Source: Geminicoccus sp035556675
GTDB taxonomy: Bacteria > Pseudomonadota > Alphaproteobacteria > Geminicoccales > Geminicoccaceae
Length of the DNA stretch: 51,201 nucleotides
Assembly (NCBI RefSeq): GCF_035556675.1
Contig: NZ_DATMFZ010000115.1
Coordinates: 1 to 51,201, forward strand
Direction of reading: 5' to 3'
Shown in pieces: positions 16,559 to 27,307 of the stretch (the first letter of the stretch is position 1; every line of letters starts with the position of its first letter). The position numbers and the translations under genes are program-made. The notes beneath the pieces are model-generated. The model was not told the origin of the DNA. It worked only from the letters and a program-made list of their open reading frames with translations, and did no database searches.

Positions 16559-17499
16559 GCCGCAGACGCGCCAAGGGCATCCCGATCCATGGCTGGCTGT
16601 GCGTGGACAAGCCCGGCGGCATGACCTCGACCCATGTGGTCAACGTCATCAAGCGGGCGACCAACGCGCAGAAGGTCGGCCATGGCGGCACGCTCGACCC
16701 GCTGGCGACCGGCGTCCTGCCGATCGCGCTGGGCGATGCGACCAAGACTGTCATGTACGTGATGGACGCCCGCAAGGCCTACGAGTTCACGATCAGGTTC
16801 GGCGAGGCGACCGACACGGACGACAGCGACGGCGTGGTGATCGCCCGCTCCGACGTGCGGCCGACCCGGGAGCAGATCGAGGCGGTGCTGCCGGACTTCC
16901 AGGGCGAGATCATGCAGCGGCCGCCGATCTATGCCGCGGTCAAGATCGATGGCGAGCGCGCCTACGACCTCGCCAGGCGTGGCGAGGAGGTGATCCTGGA
17001 ACCGCGCCCGATCCGGATCGACAGCCTGGAGCTGGTGGACATGCCGGATGCGGACCACGCCGTCATGGCGATGAGCTCCGGCAAGGGCGCCTATGTCCGG
17101 GCAGTGGCGCGCGACCTGGGCGAGGCGCTCGGCACCGTCGCCCACGTCACTCAGCTGCGCCGCACCGCAGTTGGCCCCTTCAATATCGAATCATCCGTGC
17201 GGCTGGACGACCTCGAGGCGCTGATCGCCGAGGAAAGCCTGCCGCAGGTGCTTGTTCCCGTGGCGACCGCGCTGGCCGGCATCCCGGCGCTCGCCGTCAC
17301 GGAACCGCAAGCCCACCGTCTGGCCGCCGGCCAGGCCATCGTGGCTCTCCCGCACATGATCGAGGGAGAGCTCGGGGCCGAGCCGATGGTGCGGGCGATG
17401 TGGGGCGGCCGGCTGGTCGCGCTTACCCGATTCGAGGAAGGCGAATTGCAGCCGGTCCGCGTATTCATGACCTCGATGCCGATGGAACGTAGACGATGA
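16555..17499 (+). CDS. truB: tRNA pseudouridine-55 synthase TruB
   Basis: 314 residues. The catalytic aspartate is Asp48 in GGTLDPLATGVLP. The family opening GWLCVDKPGGMTSTHVV and the RPPIYAAVKIDGERAYDLAR motif (near 122) are intact. It makes pseudouridine 55 in the T loop and also acts as a tRNA chaperone. The C-terminal extension (about 235-314) is the PUA-like TruB tail. The frame overlaps rbfA upstream and rpsO downstream by four bases each, in the typical order rbfA-truB-rpsO. Confidence 0.96.
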   Translation: MSRRRAKGIPIHGWLCVDKPGGMTSTHVVNVIKRATNAQKVGHGGTLDPLATGVLPIALGDATKTVMYVMDARKAYEFTIRFGEATDTDDSDGVVIARSDVRPTREQIEAVLPDFQGEIMQRPPIYAAVKIDGERAYDLARRGEEVILEPRPIRIDSLELVDMPDADHAVMAMSSGKGAYVRAVARDLGEALGTVAHVTQLRRTAVGPFNIESSVRLDDLEALIAEESLPQVLVPVATALAGIPALAVTEPQAHRLAAGQAIVALPHMIEGELGAEPMVRAMWGGRLVALTRFEEGELQPVRVFMTSMPMERRR

Positions 17500-17765
17500 C
17501 GATCACCGCCGAGCGCAAGGCCGAGCTCATCAAGGAGTACGCCACCCACCCGGGCGACACCGGTTCGCCCGAGGTCCAGGTGTCGATCCTGTCCGAGCGG
17601 GTCACCAACCTGACCGAGCATCTGAAGACCCACCAGAAGGACTTCCACTCCCGTCGTGGTCTCCTGATGATGGTCGGCCAGCGGCGCAGCCTGCTGGACT
17701 ATCTCAAGCGCAAGGACGCCAACCGCTACAAGGCGCTGATCGAGCGTCTGGGCCTGCGCAAGTGA
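17496..17765 (+). CDS. rpsO: 30S ribosomal protein S15
   Basis: 89 residues, the standard length. The sequence from HPGDTGSPEVQVSILSERV through HSRRGLLMMVGQRRSLLDYL is nearly invariant for S15, which binds the central domain of 16S rRNA early in 30S assembly. The start overlaps truB (ATGA), which places this ribosomal gene last in the seven-gene coupled run. It is followed by the hairpin-rich pnp leader, the arrangement known from E. coli, where rpsO and pnp are co-transcribed and processed. Confidence 0.97.
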   Translation: MTITAERKAELIKEYATHPGDTGSPEVQVSILSERVTNLTEHLKTHQKDFHSRRGLLMMVGQRRSLLDYLKRKDANRYKALIERLGLRK

Positions 17766-17769
17766 TCTC

Positions 17770-17791
17770 GGGCGCCCGCTGAAGGGCGCCC
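17770..17791 (+). terminator. Hairpin just after rpsO (attenuator or processing stem)
   Basis: GGGCGCCC occurs twice (17770-17777 and 17784-17791). Being self-complementary, the copies form a perfect 8-pair stem with loop GCTGAA, five bases after the rpsO stop. No T run follows, so read-through into pnp is expected; it resembles the attenuating/stabilising stem found between rpsO and pnp elsewhere. Confidence 0.5.
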
Positions 17792-17840
17792 GCTGCGTCC
17801 GGCGACCACGGCTGACCAGCTCGGCCCCGGTCGCCGGAGG

Positions 17841-17869
17841 CGGACCATCCGCGAGGTGCGGATGGTCCG
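17841..17869 (+). promoter_or_regulatory. Long perfect hairpin in the pnp leader
   Basis: CGGACCATCCGC (17841-17852) pairs with GCGGATGGTCCG (17858-17869) without mismatch over a five-base loop. At 12 pairs it is one of the strongest stems in the window, 100 bases before the pnp start. In E. coli an RNase III cleavage in a pnp leader stem starts PNPase autoregulation; an equivalent role here is inferred from position and shape, not from sequence identity. Confidence 0.5.
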
Positions 17870-17968
17870 GCTCTCCCATGGCCAGCATGTTGGCAGGGCC
17901 GGGATGGCCGTCATGGGAGTAGACCCCGCCGAACGTGACGGACCGGGGCGACGAAGGGAACTGGGGAT

Positions 17969-20220
<2,252 letters not shown>

Positions 20221-20221
<1 letters not shown>

Positions 20222-20247
20222 AGCCGGCGCAATGGCCCGGCGGCTTT
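20221..20247 (+). terminator. Possible terminator of the pnp operon
   Basis: A stem of AAGCCGGCG (20221-20229) with CGGCGGCTT (20238-20246) has eight of nine pairs and begins on the pnp stop codon. Only two or three T residues follow, so strength is doubtful. The rest of the 201-base interval to the next gene shows no gene or convincing site. Confidence 0.35.
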
Positions 20248-20422
20248 GGCGGTATTGCCGACACCGCCTTGTTGCCGGGCCCATTCGTCGCCATACTATC
20301 GTGACGGCCCGATGTACCCAGGGCGCGCCTCGGCGCGTCCGGATCGGTGTTGCCAACAACCGGCAGGCCGTTCGTTCCAGGATGACGGCAGCAGCCCGAG
20401 CGAGATCCCAGGTAGGCGCTAG

Positions 20423-21841
<1,419 letters not shown>

Positions 21842-21885
21842 GTCGCAGGCGCACCGAAGATGTGCCGATCGGCTGTGCAGGTGGA

Positions 21886-21917
21886 TTGATCTGGACCTAT
21901 TTGGTCCGATATAGGAC
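21886..21917 (+). promoter_or_regulatory. irr promoter with palindromic operator
   Basis: TTGATC (21886-21891) and TATAGG (21910-21915) are spaced 18 bases apart as -35 and -10. Between them lies the perfect dyad GGACC-TATTT-GGTCC (21893-21907), and a second, overlapping dyad GTCC-GATATA-GGAC covers 21904-21917. A repressor bound there would block polymerase. The sequence is not the known ICE box of Irr; it looks more like an Rrf2/IscR-type iron-sulfur regulator site, which is inference. Confidence 0.45.
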
Positions 21918-21963
21918 TCGCGCAGCCCGTTGTTCCGGTTCGTCAGCCTGTAGTGGATTGTTC

Positions 21964-22401
21964 ATGCAGCGTCCTTATGCAACCGCCCTTCGGCAGCTCA
22001 AGGCTTGCGGCCTGCGGCCGACCCGGCAGCGTCTGGCCCTGGCCAAGCTGCTCCTGGAGAACGGTCCGCGCCATGTGAGCGCCGAGGACCTGTTCCAGGA
22101 AGCCCGCTCCAACGCCATCCCAGTATCGCTGGCGACCGTCTACAACACGCTGCACCAGTTCACCGCGGCGGGACTGCTCACCGAGGTGGTGGTCGGCTCC
22201 GGCCAGTCCTACTTCGACACCAATCCGACCTCGCATTGGCACTATTTCGACAAGAACACCGGCGAGATCATCGACGTCGCCGAGGATGCGATCGAGTTCA
22301 AGAAGCTGCCCGAGCCGCCCGTCGGCAAGGTGATCGACCGGATCGACGTGATCATCCGCGTGCGTGACGTCCGCGGCCACAACAGCCGCACCCGCAACTG
22401 A
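21964..22401 (+). CDS. irr: Irr-type Fur-family iron-responsive regulator
   Basis: 145 residues. A winged helix occupies residues 1-85 (GLRPTRQRLALAKLLL, then ISLATVYNTLHQF-like VSLATVYNTLHQF), and a dimerisation/metal domain follows. The HWHYFDKNTGEIIDV segment matches the His-x-His heme/metal site region of Irr, and the CxxC zinc pairs of Fur and Zur are absent. Irr represses or activates heme and iron genes according to heme status in Alphaproteobacteria. It stands alone, with its own promoter and a strong terminator. Annotation as Irr rather than generic Fur rests on these motifs. Confidence 0.8.
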   Translation: MQRPYATALRQLKACGLRPTRQRLALAKLLLENGPRHVSAEDLFQEARSNAIPVSLATVYNTLHQFTAAGLLTEVVVGSGQSYFDTNPTSHWHYFDKNTGEIIDVAEDAIEFKKLPEPPVGKVIDRIDVIIRVRDVRGHNSRTRN

Positions 22402-22437
22402 GCCGACCGGCACCGTTCCGGAAAGGCCTGCGCATGC

Positions 22438-22470
22438 AAGGGCCCCGCAACGATGGTTGCGGGGCCCTTT
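22438..22470. terminator. Strong bidirectional terminator between irr and the SH3 gene
   Basis: AAGGGCCCCGCAAC (22438-22451) and GTTGCGGGGCCCTT (22456-22469) form a perfect 14-pair stem with loop GATG, followed by a short T run. It separates two convergent genes and has A/T ends on both sides, so it can serve irr (plus) and the SH3 protein gene (minus). Confidence 0.85.
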
Positions 22471-22497
22471 CGCGTTGCAGGGAGCGTGAGCACCAGC

Positions 22498-23004
22498 TCA
22501 GTCGAGCTTCTCGCCTTCCAGCAGGCCCCAGACATGGTCGCGCGGGATCCAGCCCTCGGCCGTCCCGAGGTCGATCAGGCACCAAGCGGTGTCGCAGGTT
22601 TCCAGATCGCCGATGACGCCCGGCTCGGCCTGCGCCACCACCCGCGCCTCGATTGCGGCATTGCGCTTGATGTCGACCAGGCTCTGACCGACCACCAGCA
22701 GCTTGCGGCGGTTGGACAGGAGGTTCGACTTGATCCAGCCGACGTCGCCCTCATGGTCCAGCACCTTGCGCCACTGGTAGAACTCGCCGACCACCTTCAC
22801 CGGCAGGCCGTTGCGCCGATAGACCCAGAGCACCGGGTGCTGCTCGCCTGGGCCGGTGCGCATGTTGACCACGTCGGCACTCAGGCTCACGAAGCGCGGC
22901 AGCGGCTGACCGGTGCTGCGCGGCCCACCCTCCTGGGCATGAGCCGGCGCTGCGGCCGCAACCAATGCCACCACCGCCACAAGAAAACGACGCAAGGACT
23001 TCAT
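22498..23004 (-). CDS. Secreted SH3-domain (SH3b) protein
   Basis: 168 residues. A Sec signal peptide (MKSLRRFLVAVVALVAAAAPAHAQ) is followed by bacterial SH3-like repeats: one from FVSLSADVVNMRTGPGEQHP to about residue 100 and a second, weaker half ending in GWIPRDHVWGLLEGE. Such proteins are thought to bind peptidoglycan or participate in envelope maintenance. The ATG at 23004 has GGAG six bases before it and opens directly on the signal peptide. It is divergent from the hydroxyacid dehydrogenase gene, a pairing I believe recurs in Alphaproteobacteria. Confidence 0.8.
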   Translation of the reverse strand: MKSLRRFLVAVVALVAAAAPAHAQEGGPRSTGQPLPRFVSLSADVVNMRTGPGEQHPVLWVYRRNGLPVKVVGEFYQWRKVLDHEGDVGWIKSNLLSNRRKLLVVGQSLVDIKRNAAIEARVVAQAEPGVIGDLETCDTAWCLIDLGTAEGWIPRDHVWGLLEGEKLD

Positions 23005-23162
23005 CCGCCACTCCATGGACGGAATGGTCGATAGCCAGCGAACGGCAGGGGGGGCAACAGCGAAACCGAGTGCATCCGCCTGTCGCGTTTGAGGGAGCCT
23101 GCGGATTCTGCCAATGTCCGGGCGCGGCTGTCGGCCGCCGCTGCGGCACAAGGGGATGCTTG

Positions 23163-24149
23163 ATGAGCCGAAACCGCCCGCTCGTGATCGTCACGCGCAA
23201 GCTGCCGGACGTGATCGAGACGCGCATGAAGGAGCTGTTCGACGCCCGGCTGAACATGGACGACCAGCCGATGAGCCGAGCAGAGCTGGTCGACGCGGTC
23301 CAGACCGCCCAGGTACTGGTTCCGACCGTCACCGACCGGGTGGATGCCAGCGTCATCGCGCAGGCCGGCAGCCAGCTCACGCTGATCGCCAACTACGGCA
23401 ACGGCGTCGATCATATCGACGTGGAGGCCGCCCATGCCCGCGGCATCACCGTCACCAACACGCCGGGCGTGCTCACCGAGGACACGGCCGACATGTGCAT
23501 GGCGCTGATCCTGGCGGTATCGCGCCGACTGGTGGAGGGCGAGGGCCTGGCGCGGTCTGGCGAATGGACCGGCTGGACACCCACCGCGATGCTGGGCCAC
23601 CGGATCTGGGGCAAGCGGATCGGCATCGTCGGCATGGGCCGGATCGGCACGGCCCTGGCGCGCCGTGCCCGTGGCTTCGGCCTGGCCGTGCATTACCACA
23701 ACCGCCACCATGTCCATCCTTCTTTGGAACAGGAGCTGGAGGCGACCTACTGGGACAGCCTCGACCAGATGCTGGCCCGGATGGACGTGATCTCGATCAA
23801 CTGCCCGCACACGCCCGCGACCTACCACCTGCTGTCCGCCCGGCGCCTCAAGCTCCTGCAGCGGCATGCCATCATCGTGAACACCAGCCGCGGCGAGGTG
23901 ATCGACGAGGCGGCGCTCACCCGGATGCTGCGCGCCGGCGAGATCGCCGGGGCCGGCCTGGACGTGTTCGAGCACGAGCCCGCCATCAATCCGCGGCTGC
24001 GCGAGCTCAAGAACGTCGTGCTGTTGCCGCACATGGGCTCGGCCACCATCGAGGGACGGGTCGACATGGGCGAGAAGGTGATCATCAACATCAAGGCCTT
24101 CGTCGACGGGCACCGGCCGCCGGACCGGGTGCTGCCCCCGATGGTCTAG
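23163..24149 (+). CDS. D-2-hydroxyacid dehydrogenase (glyoxylate/hydroxypyruvate reductase type)
   Basis: 328 residues. The NAD(P)-binding loop is GIVGMGRIGTALA (about 154-166). Catalytic residues can be placed at Arg243 (NTSRGEVIDE), Glu272 (DVFEHEP) and His290 (LLPHMGSAT). It resembles GyaR/D-glycerate dehydrogenases, reducing glyoxylate or hydroxypyruvate with NAD(P)H; the exact substrate cannot be read from sequence. An AAGGGG lies a few bases before the ATG. The TAG stop interleaves with the TAG of the convergent sulfotransferase-like gene (shared CTAG), leaving no room for a terminator. Confidence 0.88.
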   Translation: MSRNRPLVIVTRKLPDVIETRMKELFDARLNMDDQPMSRAELVDAVQTAQVLVPTVTDRVDASVIAQAGSQLTLIANYGNGVDHIDVEAAHARGITVTNTPGVLTEDTADMCMALILAVSRRLVEGEGLARSGEWTGWTPTAMLGHRIWGKRIGIVGMGRIGTALARRARGFGLAVHYHNRHHVHPSLEQELEATYWDSLDQMLARMDVISINCPHTPATYHLLSARRLKLLQRHAIIVNTSRGEVIDEAALTRMLRAGEIAGAGLDVFEHEPAINPRLRELKNVVLLPHMGSATIEGRVDMGEKVIINIKAFVDGHRPPDRVLPPMV

Positions 24150-24862
24150 CGCCCCGGCTCACCGGACAGGGCCGCCCTCGCCTGCGCATAGAGGGCGATG
24201 TCGAGCTGGTTCGCGGCCGTGATCGCCGCCAGGTCCGCCTCACTGCCGCCCCAGGCCTCCTTGGCGTCCAGCCGGTTCACGGCCGGGAACTCCGGGGGAT
24301 GATCGATGCCCAGGAAGCTGGCGGCCTCTGCCAGGAGCGGCCGAGCATCTTCCGCCAGCCCGAAGATCGTCTCCCCGCCCAGCAGATTGGCCAGCGCCTG
24401 TTCCAGATGCGGCTCGGCCGGGGTGACGCCGGTGCCGAGAATGCCGGCCAGCTGTGCCACGGTGGCGTTGCGCGGCCCGGTGCCGGGCAGGCGTTCCGCA
24501 TAGAACCGCGCGATGGTCATGCCCGGCTGGTTCAGGACCGGATGGAGGTCGTGATGCGGCAGGCTGCGGATATAGCGGAACAAGGACAGGACCCGTCGCA
24601 CCGGCTCGCGCAGCAGGACTACGTAGCGGCACGGCTGACCAGCGAACCCGGCATGCACGCCATGGAGGAAGTGGCCGCTCACCACCGCCGGCTCGTTCTC
24701 GCCCTTGCGGGCGGCCACCGCGCGCTGGACGGCTGCCGCAGCGTTGGCCTGGACGACGCCGCCGGGCCCCAGTCCCCGGCGGAACCAGGCATACAGGCTG
24801 GAGCCGGAAGCACGCGGCACGTGGAGGTGCAGGAGGATGGGACGCAAGCGCTCTCGCTCCAA
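24146..24862 (-). CDS. Sulfotransferase-family-like protein
   Basis: 238 residues. The 5'-phosphosulfate loop seems to be HVPRASGSSLY (about 14-24; compare HIPKTGGTSL in the family). The 3'-phosphate-binding strand-helix is LLREPVRRVLSLFRYI (about 83-98). These are the two PAPS contacts of the sulfotransferase-2/Stf0-like fold. The acceptor is unknown. It starts 13 bases after the MCE-operon lipoprotein, so it is probably the last gene of the lipid transport operon. The start is uncertain: TTG 24862 or TTG 24847, the latter with GGAG upstream. No signal peptide, so it acts in the cytoplasm. Confidence 0.68.
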   Translation of the reverse strand: MERERLRPILLHLHVPRASGSSLYAWFRRGLGPGGVVQANAAAAVQRAVAARKGENEPAVVSGHFLHGVHAGFAGQPCRYVVLLREPVRRVLSLFRYIRSLPHHDLHPVLNQPGMTIARFYAERLPGTGPRNATVAQLAGILGTGVTPAEPHLEQALANLLGGETIFGLAEDARPLLAEAASFLGIDHPPEFPAVNRLDAKEAWGGSEADLAAITAANQLDIALYAQARAALSGEPGR

Positions 24863-24875
24863 TCGGTGGAGTGGT

Positions 24876-25544
24876 TCAGGCTCTGGCCGCCGGCCCGTCG
24901 GCCGGCGGGTTGGCCAGGATGGTCTCGACGACCCAGACGGCCATCTGCTTCAGGCAGGCGCCCAGCGCGTCGTCATGGGCCGCCACGACATCCTCGATGG
25001 CGCTGCTGGCCGACGGCACCCGGAAGTCGGCATAGCTGGCGCCGATCGAGATGCGCTGCGGCATGCGCAGGAGGCGGAACTGCAGGCGGATATGGGCGAG
25101 CGGTGTCTGGGCCTGCTGCTGCATCTCCGCCTGGAACTCGCGGATATGGCAGATCAGGGAGAAGTCGGCACGCGACGCCAGGTCGGTGCGGCTGAACACG
25201 TCGACCCGGCCGCTGTTCTCCAGGGTCTCGATCATGAGCGTGTGGACCATCACCGGCACCACGTCCACCCAGACCACGTCCGCATAGTAGTCGATGGCGG
25301 TCGGCATCGGGCGGACCGCGATCCGCGAGGTGTTCAGGCCGCTGGATGCAGTCGGCATGTCGACCACCAGCGAGGCGCCGGTGTCCGGCAGGTCGGGCGG
25401 GAACGAGCTCTTGGGGGTCAGCTCGAAGATCCGCGGCGGCGGCGCGTTCAGAATGTCCAGGCCAGCGCAGCCCGCGACACCTGCGGCCCCGATGGCGCCC
25501 CCGATGCTGCCGAGGAGGCCGCGGCGCGGCAGATGCTTGCTCAT
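24876..25544 (-). CDS. ABC-type transport auxiliary lipoprotein of the MCE system (PqiC-like)
   Basis: 222 residues. A twin-Arg-containing leader ends in the lipobox VAGC with the acylated cysteine at residue 26. The remainder matches the ABC transport auxiliary component family: an FELTPKSSFPPDLP opening, then a domain that ends in a long helix (IEDVVAAHDDALGACLKQM). Such lipoproteins sit in the outer membrane and pair with MCE proteins in lipid or hydrophobic-compound traffic. The ATG overlaps the MCE gene stop (ATGA). Confidence 0.85.
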   Translation of the reverse strand: MSKHLPRRGLLGSIGGAIGAAGVAGCAGLDILNAPPPRIFELTPKSSFPPDLPDTGASLVVDMPTASSGLNTSRIAVRPMPTAIDYYADVVWVDVVPVMVHTLMIETLENSGRVDVFSRTDLASRADFSLICHIREFQAEMQQQAQTPLAHIRLQFRLLRMPQRISIGASYADFRVPSASSAIEDVVAAHDDALGACLKQMAVWVVETILANPPADGPAARA

Positions 25545-26515
25545 TCCGTAGGTATCCCCCGCCTGGTCCCGCCGAATACATAGCCGGCCGGATCGCGGTC
25601 GAAGCGGTTCACCACCCGTGACAGGGTCGCCGTCAGGTCCCGGAACTCGCCGACCAGCTGGGTCAGCTCGTAGAGGCCGGTCCGGGAGAAATCGGCGATG
25701 GGCACGGTGGTGTCGTCGAGGAAGGTGTCGAGGCGGCGGCTGACCCGCTCCAGGGCGACGCTGGCATTGGCCAGCGCCTCGAGTGTGGTCTTGCCTTGGT
25801 TGCCGAGCGTGGCGAAAGCGCCATCCGCGGTCTTCAGCACGTCCTTGGCGCCGCCGGACAGATCCACGATCGAGGCGCTCGCCACGCGCAGATCGGCGGC
25901 CATCGCCTGCACATCGACCAATGTCTTGTCGATGCCCTCGCTGCGGGCGGCCAGCGTGCTGGTAATCTTCTCGAGATTGGCGACGGTGCGGCCGATGGCA
26001 TCGACATTCTGGTCGTCGAGGAGAGCGATGGCGCGATCCACCAGGGTGACGCCGCGGGCGAGCAGTTCCGGCGTGGTCTGGACGAGCTGCTGGAAGGCGC
26101 CAGGCCGTGACGGGATCTGGGGCGGGCGCTGCTCGCTCGCATCCATCAGGTTGGGCGCGTCCTGGGTTCCGCCTTCCAGTTGGATCAGGGACAGGCCGGT
26201 GATCCCCTGGGCCTCGACCGAGGCGACGGTATCCGTCTTGACCGGCGTGCCCGCATCCAGGTCGACCAGGGTGAGGATCCGGCTGACGTCTTCCGGATCG
26301 ATGCGCAGATCGACCACCCGGCCGACCGGGATGCCGCGATAGCGCACGCCGCTGCCGGCCTGCAGGCCGGTCACGGCGCCCGAGAAGATGATCTCATAGC
26401 GGTCGGTCTTGCGGTCGAGCGAGGAGCGCGCCAGCCAGGCGCCAAACACGGCGATCGCCACCAGCCCCAGGAGGACGAAGACCCCTACCACCACATGATG
26501 CGCGCGCGTCTCCAT
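25541..26515 (-). CDS. MCE-domain substrate-binding protein (MlaD-like)
   Basis: 324 residues. One N-terminal membrane anchor (VVVGVFVLLGLVAIAVFGAW, about 8-27) is followed by a single MCE domain (about 38-115, FSGAVTGLQAGSGVRYRGI and VGRVVDLRIDPED). A long helical, Ala/Asp/Leu-rich region (about 150-290) probably forms the needle or channel. MCE proteins oligomerise as hexamers that shuttle phospholipids across the periplasm. It is longer than E. coli MlaD (183 residues) and closer to the LetB/PqiB-associated single-MCE type. It starts 10 bases after the ATPase gene and overlaps the lipoprotein gene. Confidence 0.9.
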   Translation of the reverse strand: METRAHHVVVGVFVLLGLVAIAVFGAWLARSSLDRKTDRYEIIFSGAVTGLQAGSGVRYRGIPVGRVVDLRIDPEDVSRILTLVDLDAGTPVKTDTVASVEAQGITGLSLIQLEGGTQDAPNLMDASEQRPPQIPSRPGAFQQLVQTTPELLARGVTLVDRAIALLDDQNVDAIGRTVANLEKITSTLAARSEGIDKTLVDVQAMAADLRVASASIVDLSGGAKDVLKTADGAFATLGNQGKTTLEALANASVALERVSRRLDTFLDDTTVPIADFSRTGLYELTQLVGEFRDLTATLSRVVNRFDRDPAGYVFGGTRRGIPTE

Positions 26516-26525
26516 CGGCCTCCGC

Positions 26526-27305
26526 TCAGCCCGCTAAATGCCCGGCTTCGAGCGCCGCTCGCCCCCTCGGTCCGCCAAAGTACTGGCGCAACCAGGGGTC
26601 GTCGAGCCTGCGCAGTTCATCAATCGGTGCGACCACGGCCTTGCCGTTGATCAGGGCCGCCACCCGGTCGGTGATTCGCATCAGCGAATCCAGGTCGTGG
26701 GTGATCATCACCACGGTGAGGCCGAGCGTCCGGGACAGCTGCAGGATCAGCTCGTCGAACGCCGCGGCCGCGATCGGGTCCAGCCCGGCGGTCGGCTCGT
26801 CCAGGAACAGCACCTCGGGATCGATCGCGATGGAGCGGGCCAGACCCGCCCGCTTGCGCATGCCGCCCGAAAGCTCGGACGGATACTTGTCGCGGGCATC
26901 CTCCGGCAGGCCCACCAGCGCGATCTTCAGGCAGGCCATCTCGGCCAGGAGCGACCTGGGCCAGTTGAAGCGCTCGCGCATCGGCACCTGGGCGTTCTCG
27001 GCCACGGTCAGCGTGCTGAACAGGGCGGCATCCTGGAACAGCACGCCGGTGCGGCCGCGCAGCGCCACCAGCTTCTCGCGCGACAGGGCAGCGAGATCGG
27101 CGCCCAGCAGGCGGATCGTGCCGGCGCTCGGCCGGAGCAGGCCCAGGATGGTACGCATCAGGACCGACTTGCCTGAACCGGAGCCGCCCACCAGGCCCAG
27201 CACCTCGCCGCGCCGGACCGTCAGGTCCAGCCCGTCATGGATGGTGCGCTCGCCGAACCGGGTGACCAGGCCGCGCACCTCGATGATCGGGTCCGGATCG
27301 GCCAT
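26526..27305 (-). CDS. MCE-system ABC transporter ATPase (MlaF-like)
   Basis: 259 residues. Walker A is GGSGSGKS (about 35-42), the signature LSGGMRKRAGLAR falls near 145-157, and Walker B VLFLDEPTAGLD near 166-177. The HDL switch histidine follows (MITHDLDS). It is the energy module for the neighbouring permease in lipid transport across the inner membrane. Spacing of two bases from the permease gene upstream and 10 bases from the MCE gene downstream marks one operon. Confidence 0.93.
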   Translation of the reverse strand: MADPDPIIEVRGLVTRFGERTIHDGLDLTVRRGEVLGLVGGSGSGKSVLMRTILGLLRPSAGTIRLLGADLAALSREKLVALRGRTGVLFQDAALFSTLTVAENAQVPMRERFNWPRSLLAEMACLKIALVGLPEDARDKYPSELSGGMRKRAGLARSIAIDPEVLFLDEPTAGLDPIAAAAFDELILQLSRTLGLTVVMITHDLDSLMRITDRVAALINGKAVVAPIDELRRLDDPWLRQYFGGPRGRAALEAGHLAG

Positions 27306-27307
27306 GC

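Noticed and set aside
21886..21917. Irr autoregulatory ICE box
   Set aside because: The dyad lacks the TTTAGAA/TTCTAAA pattern of the ICE motif.
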